From Candidatus Blackburnbacteria bacterium RIFCSPHIGHO2_12_FULL_44_25 (lineage in GTDB: Bacteria; Patescibacteriota; Microgenomatia; UBA8517; UBA10165): 43,739 nucleotides of DNA. The stretch covers positions 1 through 43,739 of the forward strand of contig MHCB01000006.1 of assembly GCA_001816455.1 (NCBI GenBank), read 5' to 3'. The translations under genes were made by a program, and so were the position numbers. This document shows, piece after piece, positions 5,808-12,502 of the stretch; positions within the stretch are counted from its first letter, which is position 1; each line of letters opens with the position of its first letter. The notes beneath the pieces are model-generated. The model did no database searches, was not told where the DNA came from, and worked only from the letters and a program-made list of their open reading frames with translations.

Positions 5808-8678
5808 TTACGATCGTGTCACAGAAAATGTGTCACCGGTGGATAGGTTGCCTGCAAGTGTTTTTTTCTTAAGCCAGTTTAATAAGTCTGGATTAGTAGG
5901 AAGCCAGGGTGCAACGATATTGATTTTATCGGTCAAGGCGACTTTCAAGTTCTTTCTTTCTTCTTGAATACTGCGTGCGAGTTCTCGGGTTTTTCCTTCT
6001 TCCTCCAATTCTGGGGTTATAACAGTATCTAGTTCTATTTGTGGCTCATTGTCACTTTTCGACACTTTCCACATGACCTTTTTAACATTTAATTCGTCTT
6101 TAATCAGTTGAAGAAGTTCTTCGGAGGGTTTAACTTGCATATAAGTAATACGAATTTCGCTTAAGGGTTGGCGGACTGGAATACTGGCAAACTTTCTTGC
6201 GGCATGGCCCTTTTCCACAACTCTTCTTATAACCCCCATATTTTCGATTAGCTGCAGGTCACTTTCTCCTAGCTCTCTATATTTCGGCCACTGGGTAAGG
6301 TGCACGGATTCTTCCCCGGTTAAGTTCTTGTATATTTCGTCTGACAAAAATGGCACAAATGGCGCGAGAACTTTGCTTAGCGATATGAGTGTGAAGTATA
6401 AAGTATTAAAGCAGGCGCTTTTATCTTTTTCATCCTCGGCTGCTTGGCTTATTCTGTCCCGAGAGCGTCTAACATACCAAAGAGAAAAATCAGAAACAAA
6501 TTCCTCAAGCGCGAGAGCCGAACTTTTTGCGTCGTATTTTTCTAGCGACATAGTAACTATAGAAATGCTTTCATTTAATCGCGCAAGTATCCATCTGTCT
6601 AAAACATTTTCAGAAACATTATCTTCTGTTGGGGACCAGCTAGCTGAAATGGTGTAGTTTACAAAAAAGTTGTAGATGTTCCAAAGCATTAAGTGGAAAC
6701 TTCTTCGGACTTGGTCTGCGGTTTTGTAACCAAACAGGAGATTCTCTTTGGGGTCTTGGCGAGCATACAGCCAACGCATAACGTCAACACCAATTTTATC
6801 GGCGCCTTCGTTGAACTCAATCATGTTCCCCCAGCTCTTGTGCATTGGACGCCCATCTTCTGCAAAAAGTGTTGCGAATCCTAAAACAGTTTTGAAAGGT
6901 TCTTTATTTTCCAAAACTGTACTCATTGCTATCAAAGAATAAAACCAGTTTTTAAATTGGCCCGGAAAAGATTCTGTTATAAAATCAGCCGGGAACCGAT
7001 CTTTTGGCATTGTTGAAAATGGAACTATGCCCGCATCAAGCCAAGGATTTCCAACGTCTGGAATTCTTTCTGTTAGTCCTCCGCACTTTGTACATTTCAT
7101 TTTTACTTCGTCAATAAAGGGCCTGTGGGGAGAGTTGCCTTCTAATTTTTCCCAACCCTCAACGGCTTTTTCTTTTAATTCTTCTTTGCTGCCGATTACT
7201 TGAAACTCACCGCAACTTTTACATTCCCAGATTGGGAGCGCAAGTCCCCAGTATCGTTTTTTGGAAATTAACCAGTCGTGCATATTGTTAAGCCAGTCAA
7301 GTTCTCTTTTTAAACCAAACTCGGGGATCCAGTTTATTTTTTTTGCAACCGCCTTCATTGGTTCTCGCAGGGGGTCCATTGTGATATACCATTCATCAAC
7401 TACCCGCCAAACAAGCTCTGTGTGGCAACGCCAACAACCCGGGTAGCGGTGGGTGTACTTTAGTGTATTAAAGAAGAATTCTCCGTCATCTTTTTCTTTG
7501 ACATAATTTAAGATTACTTCTGGGTGGTCTTTGGCGTTCTTGCCTGAAAATTCACCAAGGTCTTCAAGATAATTTGCCCCTTCGTCGATCACATCTATTA
7601 CCGGAAGCTCCAATTTCTTGCCAAGTTGAAAATCTTCTGTTCCTGCTCCAGGGGCTATGTGGACCAACCCTGTTCCTTCTTCTTCGGAGATTGGTAGAAT
7701 TAAAGGGTCGGCTGCTACTATTTTGTGGGGTTTGTCACTCATTGCGTTTTTGACGCGGGGTAAATCGTCAAAAGGTGAGGTATATGTAAGCCCAATTAAT
7801 TCGGAGCCTTTAACTGTTTTTAAAACTTTGAGTTCGAGGCTTTCGACCTTACTGGCAAGTAGGTAGTATTTATTTCCCTCTACTTCCCCTTCGGCTAACG
7901 CATATTCTTTTTCCGGATCAACGGCAACTGCGACATTTGCCGGCAGAGTCCAGGGAGTCGTGGTCCAAACTAAAAGATACGTATCCTCTTTCCCTTTGAC
8001 AGGGTATTCAACGAAAACTGATTCGTGAGTTGCTTCTATGTAGTCCTCGGTTAGCATTTCGTGCTGGGAAATTGCAGTTCCGCAACGGGGACACCAGGGA
8101 ACTGAGTCGTGACCTTTGTAGACTAGTCCTTTTTCGTGACATTTTTTTAAAAAATTCCAAATTGCGAAATTGTTTTCATCGGATAGAGTGAAATATGAGT
8201 TATCCCAATCCATAAAATAGCCTAAGCGTTTTGACTGCTCGGTCTGAATTTCTGCGAACTTGTAGACCCGATCTTTGCAAAGTTGTACAAATTTAGCGAT
8301 GCTTGCTTTGACGTCTCCGGGAACTAAATTTTCTATATCTTTCTTACTTTTTAAACCCAGATCTTTCTCCACTTGAACTTCGACCCATAAGCCCTGGCAA
8401 TCAAACCCGTTTTGGAAGCGCTGTTTGTACCCTTGCATGTTATAGAATCGTTGCCAAATATCTTTATACGTTCTCCCCCAGGCGTGATGGACACCCATGG
8501 GGTTGTTTGCCGTTATTGGTCCGTCGAGAAAAGAAAATGTTTTATCGGACTTGTCATTTTTATGGAGGTACTTATCCACTATTCCCCCTTCATACCATGA
8601 CTTTAGAAGCTCCTTTTCGAGCTCTACAAAATTTACCTGTGTGTTAACGGGTTGAAATCTCTTTTGGGTCTTTTTCAT
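5808..8678 (-). CDS. ileS: Isoleucyl-tRNA synthetase, divergent class I form
   Basis: A 956-aa class Ia synthetase charging tRNA-Ile. The Rossmann-fold signature is altered: HIGH appears as HHAWG (64-68, within MGVHHAWGRTYKD) and KMSKS as MHKSWGN (612-618). WTTTPWTLPANVAVAV (about 238-253) marks the CP1 editing domain that hydrolyses Val-tRNA. Four Cys pairs (CPRC 196, CWRC 415, CKSC 486, CTKC 529) suggest bound zinc. The anticodon-binding domain fills the last third. I recall related class I synthetases with the same altered motifs in other uncultured lineages, but could not check this. The gene is preceded by a 7-nt gap to a small ORF and by a leader-peptide attenuator rich in Ile codons, which independently supports the Ile assignment. 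Confidence 0.93.
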   Translation of the reverse strand: MKKTQKRFQPVNTQVNFVELEKELLKSWYEGGIVDKYLHKNDKSDKTFSFLDGPITANNPMGVHHAWGRTYKDIWQRFYNMQGYKQRFQNGFDCQGLWVEVQVEKDLGLKSKKDIENLVPGDVKASIAKFVQLCKDRVYKFAEIQTEQSKRLGYFMDWDNSYFTLSDENNFAIWNFLKKCHEKGLVYKGHDSVPWCPRCGTAISQHEMLTEDYIEATHESVFVEYPVKGKEDTYLLVWTTTPWTLPANVAVAVDPEKEYALAEGEVEGNKYYLLASKVESLELKVLKTVKGSELIGLTYTSPFDDLPRVKNAMSDKPHKIVAADPLILPISEEEGTGLVHIAPGAGTEDFQLGKKLELPVIDVIDEGANYLEDLGEFSGKNAKDHPEVILNYVKEKDDGEFFFNTLKYTHRYPGCWRCHTELVWRVVDEWYITMDPLREPMKAVAKKINWIPEFGLKRELDWLNNMHDWLISKKRYWGLALPIWECKSCGEFQVIGSKEELKEKAVEGWEKLEGNSPHRPFIDEVKMKCTKCGGLTERIPDVGNPWLDAGIVPFSTMPKDRFPADFITESFPGQFKNWFYSLIAMSTVLENKEPFKTVLGFATLFAEDGRPMHKSWGNMIEFNEGADKIGVDVMRWLYARQDPKENLLFGYKTADQVRRSFHLMLWNIYNFFVNYTISASWSPTEDNVSENVLDRWILARLNESISIVTMSLEKYDAKSSALALEEFVSDFSLWYVRRSRDRISQAAEDEKDKSACFNTLYFTLISLSKVLAPFVPFLSDEIYKNLTGEESVHLTQWPKYRELGESDLQLIENMGVIRRVVEKGHAARKFASIPVRQPLSEIRITYMQVKPSEELLQLIKDELNVKKVMWKVSKSDNEPQIELDTVITPELEEEGKTRELARSIQEERKNLKVALTDKINIVAPWLPTNPDLLNWLKKKTLAGNLSTGDTFSVTRS

Positions 8679-8685
8679 TTTCGAT

Positions 8686-8964
8686 TTAACCTAAGAAGCT
8701 AAGGAGGCGTTTGACTGTTCCTTGGTCAACCACTAAACCGTCACTTCCTGGGTTTGTGGCATCGACCTGTGTTTTGTTTCCTGGCACATTACCTTTTGAA
8801 TCCGGGTTATCATGCGGAAAATCCGGTCGATCCACAAAAAGATGTTCCCTGAAGTTGGGAAAGTATTTAGCAAGAAGCTCGTCACTTTGTCGCCACAACC
8901 TTGCATCATGTGCCATAGCCATTGCGTCTGCTTTTTCATGGTTTGCCTTGCGTTCAGTGTCCAT
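8686..8964 (-). CDS. Small hypothetical protein between attenuator and ileS
   Basis: A 92-aa hydrophilic protein, MDTERKANHEKADAMAMAHD through VDQGTVKRLLSFLG, that I do not recognise. It begins just beyond the attenuator terminator and ends 7 nt before the ileS ATG, so it would be co-transcribed with ileS only after antitermination. The reading frame is also open upstream: a GTG-ATG pair at 9022-9027 directly abuts the leader-peptide stop codon. Initiation there would add about 21 residues and run translation through the terminator. I prefer the ATG at 8962-8964 because the extension overlaps the RNA arms. Coding status is moderately supported by gene packing only. Confidence 0.5.
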   Translation of the reverse strand: MDTERKANHEKADAMAMAHDARLWRQSDELLAKYFPNFREHLFVDRPDFPHDNPDSKGNVPGNKTQVDATNPGSDGLVVDQGTVKRLLSFLG

Positions 8965-8970
8965 TAAATG

Positions 8971-8994
8971 AAAAACCAGCCCTTTTGGCTGGTT
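8971..8994 (-). terminator. Intrinsic terminator of the ileS attenuator (arms 3:4)
   Basis: Reverse strand: AACCAGCC, loop AAAAG, GGCTGGTT, then TTT (the arm plus tail gives five consecutive T). The U-tract is short, so termination may be partial. The hairpin lies 7 nt before the small ORF start. Confidence 0.7.
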
Positions 8995-9059
8995 CCTTTT
9001 TAGTTTCCACCAAGAAACCAGCATCACCTAACCATTAATTATAATAATGGCTGCTGGTT
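8971..9059 (-). promoter_or_regulatory. Isoleucine-responsive transcription attenuator of the ileS operon
   Basis: Read on the reverse strand there are four arms. Arm 1 is AACCAGC (9053-9059), arm 2 GCTGGTT (9016-9022), arm 3 AACCAGCC (8987-8994) and arm 4 GGCTGGTT (8974-8981), followed by T residues. Arms 1:2 pair over 8 bp if one flanking A-T is included. Arms 2:3 pair over 9 bp with one wobble. Arms 3:4 form an 8-bp terminator. The four Ile codons of the leader (9037-9048) lie between arms 1 and 2, and its stop codon (9028-9030) is next to arm 2. A ribosome stalled on Ile codons would mask arm 1 and favour antiterminator 2:3. A ribosome reaching the stop would mask arm 2 and allow terminator 3:4. 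This is the classical trp/ilv logic. No T-box sequence is present. Confidence 0.85.
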
Positions 9060-9081
9060 GGATGGAAATCCTCTTGAACAT
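9028..9081 (-). CDS. Ile-rich attenuator leader peptide
   Basis: The 17-codon ORF encodes MFKRISIQPAAIIIING and ends in TAG. Six of 17 residues are Ile, and codons 12-15 are ATT ATT ATA ATT in a row. The ATG at 9079-9081 lies 7 nt below the -10 box of a strong promoter and has no Shine-Dalgarno, so translation would start on a nearly leaderless transcript. Its function would be to couple ribosome position to attenuator folding rather than to make a useful peptide. The run sits between attenuator arms 1 and 2, and the stop codon lies between the run and arm 2, as in ilv and trp leaders. I am confident of the ORF and promoter; regulation is inferred from layout. Confidence 0.85.
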   Translation of the reverse strand: MFKRISIQPAAIIIING

Positions 9082-9088
9082 GTGCTTT

Positions 9089-9117
9089 ATTGTACCGCTG
9101 CCCACGGAATGTGTCAA
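9089..9117 (-). promoter_or_regulatory. Promoter of the ile leader-ileS operon
   Basis: Reverse strand: TTGACA (9112-9117), 17-nt spacer, TACAAT (9089-9094), then AAAGCAC and the leader ATG. The -35 is consensus and the spacing ideal. The expected start site falls at or next to the leader AUG. Confidence 0.8.
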
Positions 9118-9142
9118 ACATACCGACATATTATAAAAGGCT

Positions 9143-9192
9143 CGATTTATCGGTCTCTACAAGGGGTCGCCTTGAAAATTATCGATTTGTCG
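9143..9192. repeat. Left REP-like composite palindrome of the RAYT element
   Basis: The order is CGATTTATCG (9143-9152), 8 nt, AAGGGGTCGCCTTG (9161-9174), 8 nt, CGATTTGTCG (9183-9192). The centre forms an AAGG/CCTT hairpin and each flank is itself a small near-palindrome. The same layout recurs downstream of the transposase at 9881-9931, with the 14-nt core identical. Paired REP units beside a RAYT gene are typical substrates of that enzyme. Confidence 0.75.
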
Positions 9193-9201
9193 TGCTAATC
9201 T
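9172..9201 (+). promoter_or_regulatory. RAYT promoter overlapping the left REP unit
   Basis: TTGAAA (9172-9177), 18-nt spacer, TAATCT (9196-9201), then 5 nt to the ATG at 9207. The promoter lies within the REP unit, so binding of the transposase to its REP could feed back on its own expression. Confidence 0.45.
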
Positions 9202-9206
9202 GATAT

Positions 9207-9875
9207 ATGCCCTCAAAGAACGTGGTAAAGTATTACATTGAAAATGGTTATTATCATGTTTACAACCGTGGTGTAGAGAAAAGAAACATCTTTGAGGATC
9301 GGCAGGACTATAATGTCTTTACTTCTTACTTAAGAGATTACCTTCTCCCAAAAGATGCAGACACTTTAATGAAAGTTATCTCCGATCTCGACTCCACTCC
9401 TACAGAAAGAGATCGAGCGGCAAAACTTCTCCGTTTAAATAACTTTTCAGATGAGGTGCAGATGATTGCATATTGCCTTATGCCTAATCACTTTCATTTT
9501 CTTATTAAGCAGAGAAGTCGCAACGCTATTGATCAGTTAATGAACTCCCTGGGTACACGATATACTATGTATTTTAACAAGAAAAATGCGAGAGTTGGTC
9601 GCTTATATCAAGACGTTTATAAGGCTGTGGAAGTTGAGCAGGATGAATATCTTTTACATCTATCTAGATATATTCACAAACAAGCACTTGAATATAATCC
9701 TGTATCACCCCAGCCGTCATCGTATGAGTATTTTGTCCGATCAAAAACATCGGATTGGATCCATCCAGAGGATATACTTGCTTTTTTCTCAGGAAAGTAC
9801 CCGGTTGGTTATGAAACTTTCATGAGTCAAAAAGACGAGCTTGACTTGAGTAATCTACTACTAGAGGATAGCTAA
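9207..9875 (+). CDS. REP-associated tyrosine transposase (RAYT, Y1/HUH family)
   Basis: A 222-aa Y1 transposase of the IS200-like/RAYT type. YYHVYNRGVEKRNIFED is the typical opening strand. MIAYCLMPNHFHFLIKQ carries the HUH metal-binding His pair (95 and 97). LMNSLGTRYTMYFNKKN contains the expected catalytic Tyr in the 'YT-x-Y-F-N' segment (119 or 122). GRLYQDVYKAVEV and YIHKQAL follow as in RAYTs. Such enzymes nick single-stranded DNA at REP hairpins and are domesticated rather than freely mobile. Matching REP-like units flank the gene on both sides, supporting the assignment. It separates the ileS operon from ftsZ. Confidence 0.93.
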   Translation: MPSKNVVKYYIENGYYHVYNRGVEKRNIFEDRQDYNVFTSYLRDYLLPKDADTLMKVISDLDSTPTERDRAAKLLRLNNFSDEVQMIAYCLMPNHFHFLIKQRSRNAIDQLMNSLGTRYTMYFNKKNARVGRLYQDVYKAVEVEQDEYLLHLSRYIHKQALEYNPVSPQPSSYEYFVRSKTSDWIHPEDILAFFSGKYPVGYETFMSQKDELDLSNLLLEDS

Positions 9876-9880
9876 TCGGT

Positions 9881-9931
9881 GCGATATATAGGCGCTTTTA
9901 AGGGGTCGCCTTGGAGGGTGCGATTTATCGC
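9881..9931. repeat. Right REP-like composite palindrome of the RAYT element
   Basis: The order is CGATATATAG (9882-9891), 8 nt, AAGGGGTCGCCTTG (9900-9913), 7 nt, CGATTTATCG (9921-9930). The core matches the left copy exactly and the orientation is the same, so the units are direct repeats of a palindromic element. The left-hand flank here is more diverged. Confidence 0.75.
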
Positions 9932-9939
9932 TCTTTTTT
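9920..9939 (+). terminator. Terminator after the RAYT gene
   Basis: GCGAT, two-base loop TT, ATCGC (9920-9931) followed by TCTTTTTTT. The last arm of the right REP unit thus doubles as a short intrinsic terminator, protecting the convergent ftsZ gene. Confidence 0.55.
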
Positions 9940-9942
9940 TAG

Positions 9943-11163
9943 TTAAGAGCGGTTCTGTCTCAAGAAAGCCGGAACCTCGAATTTTTCGCCCCATTCGTCT
10001 TTTTCGCCTGATGTGTCGTCTGTGTCGTCACTCGCAGTACTTTGAGAAGTTGGGGTTGAGGAGGTTTGAGGTCTTTTGAAAATCGATCCTGAAAAAGTTG
10101 GAGAAACTGTTGGTGGTTCATGAGGCGCGGCACTTACAATACCCTGGGGTTGTTGGGGAGTGGCGGGGCGATTACTGGTTTGAACCATCTTTCCAAGTCG
10201 AGATTTCATTTCGTCAAAGCCGGTTGCCACAACTGTAATTCTTAGCTGGTCTGATAGTTTCTCGTTAATTGTTGCGCCGAAAATAATGTTTGCATCGGCG
10301 TCTGCACTTTCGGAAATAATCCGTGCTGCTTCATCTACTTCGGCCATCGTAATATCTGTACCACCGGCTATGTTGAATAGGATTCCCTTGGCGCCTTCTA
10401 TTGAGACTTCAAGGAGTGGGGAAGATATTGCTGCGCGGGCTGCCATTTGGGCTCTGTTTTCCCCAACTCCGGTTCCTATACCTAAGAGAGCCGATCCGGC
10501 GTCTTTCATAATTGCTCGAACGTCTGCGAAATCTACGTTTATTAAACCGGGGGTTGTTATAATTTCCGAGATTCCTTGAACGCCGTGTGCAAGAACTGAA
10601 TCCACAACTTTGAACGCATCGGCGAGGGTTGTCTTTCTGTCTATAACATCCATCAATCTTTGATTGGGAATAACGATTAGGGCGTCGACATTGGGTCGTA
10701 ATGCCTCGATTCCTTCTTCTGCAACTACCATTCTTCTTGTCCCCTCAAAAGAAAATGGTTTTGTAACAATTGCAACAGTTAGGGCTCCTGATTCTTTTGC
10801 AGCTTGGGCAATTACCGAAGTTGCGCCAGTTCCGGTTCCTCCTCCCATACCGGCAGTTAGAAAAATCATATCGGCGTCAAGAAGCAGTTCTTTTAGTTTT
10901 TCGTATGATTCTTCGGCTGCTTGTTTGCCCATTTCAGGATTTCCGCCAGAACCCAATCCTCGAGTTAGTTTTTCTCCAATTTGAAGCTTTGTTTCTGAGG
11001 GGTTATTGAGAAGAACCTGGGCATCGGTGTTTATTGCGATAAACTCGACGCCTTCTATTTGAGTGTCCTCGATCATGTGCGCAATCGAGTTTCCCCCGCC
11101 GCCACCAACGGCGATTACTTTTATTCTTGCAAGCCTTGAGGTATCTGGTTTTACAAGAGCCAT
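9943..11163 (-). CDS. ftsZ: Cell division protein FtsZ
   Basis: The tubulin-like GTPase that forms the Z ring. IKVIAVGGGGGNSIAHMI is the first nucleotide-binding loop. TAGMGGGTGTGATSVIAQ (from about residue 104) is the tubulin signature. The GTPase core is complete, followed by a Pro/Ser/Thr-rich linker and the C-terminal peptide EKFEVPAFLRQ, the site that would bind FtsA. I begin at the ATG at 11163 because a promoter (TTGACG/TACAAT) has its -10 over the next upstream ATG at 11175, which would add only four residues. The gene is detached from ftsA by about 23 kb; ftsA sits at 34444 on the same strand. Confidence 0.96.
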   Translation of the reverse strand: MALVKPDTSRLARIKVIAVGGGGGNSIAHMIEDTQIEGVEFIAINTDAQVLLNNPSETKLQIGEKLTRGLGSGGNPEMGKQAAEESYEKLKELLLDADMIFLTAGMGGGTGTGATSVIAQAAKESGALTVAIVTKPFSFEGTRRMVVAEEGIEALRPNVDALIVIPNQRLMDVIDRKTTLADAFKVVDSVLAHGVQGISEIITTPGLINVDFADVRAIMKDAGSALLGIGTGVGENRAQMAARAAISSPLLEVSIEGAKGILFNIAGGTDITMAEVDEAARIISESADADANIIFGATINEKLSDQLRITVVATGFDEMKSRLGKMVQTSNRPATPQQPQGIVSAAPHEPPTVSPTFSGSIFKRPQTSSTPTSQSTASDDTDDTSGEKDEWGEKFEVPAFLRQNRS

Positions 11164-11173
11164 TAGTGTGGCC

Positions 11174-11201
11174 ATTGTATCACACGGTGTTGGGTCGTCA
11201 A
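11174..11201 (-). promoter_or_regulatory. ftsZ promoter
   Basis: Reverse strand: TTGACG (11196-11201), 16-nt spacer, TACAAT (11174-11179). It is 10 nt from the -10 to the ATG at 11163 and overlaps an alternative ATG at 11175. It lies in the 27-nt gap after the upstream hypothetical gene. Confidence 0.55.
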
Positions 11202-11202
11202 G

Positions 11203-11673
11203 TTAAATGTTGATGAGATCAGACGTTGTTAAGGAGAGCTCTTGGAAAACCCTTTGGCCCGCATAAAAAACATTTAATGCTTCTCTTACTCCGGGCATAA
11301 TATTTTGTGCTGATGTTCCGGCAGTTTCTAAAACACTTAACAGTCTGTATGTGCCACCTTGCTGCAATCTTGTCGAAGGAGTTTGTTGAATTATTAGCGC
11401 CGCCTGTTTGGGCGTTATCTCCATTGCCTGTATTTCGGTTGAACGCGACCCGTCCGTTATTTGAAGTATCTTTCTGGGTTCTAGTCCTTCTGGTTGTCTA
11501 AAAATGTCGCCCACCATTTCTTTGGTAGGCATTTGAGCTTGTCCGTTTGAGACAAATGCAATCCACCGATCTTCATTTTCGTTTCCACCAGGACTGCGGA
11601 CAATAATAAGAACACCGATTTCTACTCTACTTCCTCTTTCCGTTGTTTTGCCGGTTGTCCGTTCGGTGTTCAT
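11203..11673 (-). CDS. Hypothetical protein upstream of ftsZ
   Basis: A 156-aa soluble protein that I do not recognise. It begins MNTERTTGKTTERGSRVEIG. The visible segments suggest an alpha/beta fold with two beta-rich parts (EIGVLIIVRSPGG, DRWIAFVSNG) and a central METPKQAALIIQQT-like helix (actual reading MEITPKQAALII). No signal peptide or membrane segment is present. It ends 39 nt before the chosen ftsZ start on the same strand, so the two are probably co-transcribed, which makes a division-linked role possible but unproven. Confidence 0.6.
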   Translation of the reverse strand: MNTERTTGKTTERGSRVEIGVLIIVRSPGGNENEDRWIAFVSNGQAQMPTKEMVGDIFRQPEGLEPRKILQITDGSRSTEIQAMEITPKQAALIIQQTPSTRLQQGGTYRLLSVLETAGTSAQNIMPGVREALNVFYAGQRVFQELSLTTSDLINI

Positions 11674-11835
11674 TTTATGAAACTTTTACTGCGGCCTGAG
11701 TTCAAAACTGCAACCAATTTACCGTACTCCTTAGATTAATTCCCCAGAAATGTGTCTATACCTCTCTTTCCTACTTTACGCCGCTGGGCTTGGGGACTAG
11801 CTAAGCAGCGCCTTTGCAATGGTAAACTGCAATTT

Positions 11836-11865
11836 TGTATAGCATATCTTCCTATAAACAAGCAA
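11836..11865 (-). promoter_or_regulatory. Putative promoter and structured leader ahead of the ftsZ-upstream gene
   Basis: In the 248-nt gap 11674-11921, the reverse strand shows TTGCTT (11860-11865), 18 nt, TATACA (11836-11841). Downstream come TTGCA/TGCAA and a GC-rich CGCTG...CAGCG hairpin, giving an untranslated leader of about 155 nt before the ATG at 11673. No gene is seen in the gap. Confidence 0.4.
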
Positions 11866-11921
11866 GATTTTATGTCTCAATAATAATCGGAGTGGGAATA
11901 GGTGGTTCCAGAAGGCCATGC

Positions 11922-12458
11922 TTATAAGTTCAGTTTGTTCATAAACTCCAACGAAGAGTTAACTAACAAATTAATATCTTCATAGTCATGGTTGTCACCT
12001 GGGATCTCTAGAAGTTTATAGTTTTGAGCGTTTGAATCTGTTAAGAGCTCGTTTAAATCCTCAGCAGCTATTGCAGGATCTGATGTTTTTTGAATAAAAA
12101 GGGTTGGAACAGAATAATCTTGGAGCCAAGAATCAAAGTTTTCTTGTGTTGCTTGTGCCCATCCCACTGCGGTTCCTGCAAATATGCAAGCAGTCGGCTT
12201 AATGTCTTTATCAAAAATTGCTTTCATTGCGAGTATTGCACCTGCCGACTTAGCAAAGATTACTATTTCATCTTTTTCTTTGGCTAAGTTTTTCAGCTTT
12301 TCTAGTTCTAGCTCGAAATTCAGGTCTCCGTTTTCGGTTTCCCAATGAGAATAATCAAGGGTAAAAGTTAAGGGGTAATGAGTTTTAAAGCTGGTCTCTA
12401 TCTTTTCAATCCAAACTTTGTTTTTGCTACTTTTCCCTGGCAATAAAATCATGTTCAT
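11922..12458 (-). CDS. Small alpha/beta hydrolase-like protein
   Basis: A 178-aa protein with the minimal alpha/beta hydrolase layout. MNMILLPGKSSKNKVWI begins with the first strand and oxyanion-loop region. EIVIFAKSAGAILAMKAI has a nucleophile elbow, A-K-S-A-G instead of G-x-S-x-G. TLFIQKTSDPAI is the acidic-residue strand and IPGDNHDYED carries the catalytic His. It is close in size to RBBP9/YdeN-type or dienelactone-hydrolase-like small hydrolases. The substrate is unknown. TATAAT on the reverse strand (12465-12470) lies 6 nt above the ATG, so the mRNA is probably leaderless. Confidence 0.65.
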   Translation of the reverse strand: MNMILLPGKSSKNKVWIEKIETSFKTHYPLTFTLDYSHWETENGDLNFELELEKLKNLAKEKDEIVIFAKSAGAILAMKAIFDKDIKPTACIFAGTAVGWAQATQENFDSWLQDYSVPTLFIQKTSDPAIAAEDLNELLTDSNAQNYKLLEIPGDNHDYEDINLLVNSSLEFMNKLNL

Positions 12459-12502
12459 GGGAAGATTATATTCACAAGAAGAGTATGTTCATGTGGGGTG
12501 TG

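Noticed and set aside
8679-9117. T-box riboswitch for ileS
   Set aside because: The leader has no AGGGUGGnACCGCG-type antiterminator sequence and no specifier loop. The Ile-codon ORF and four complementary arms explain it better.
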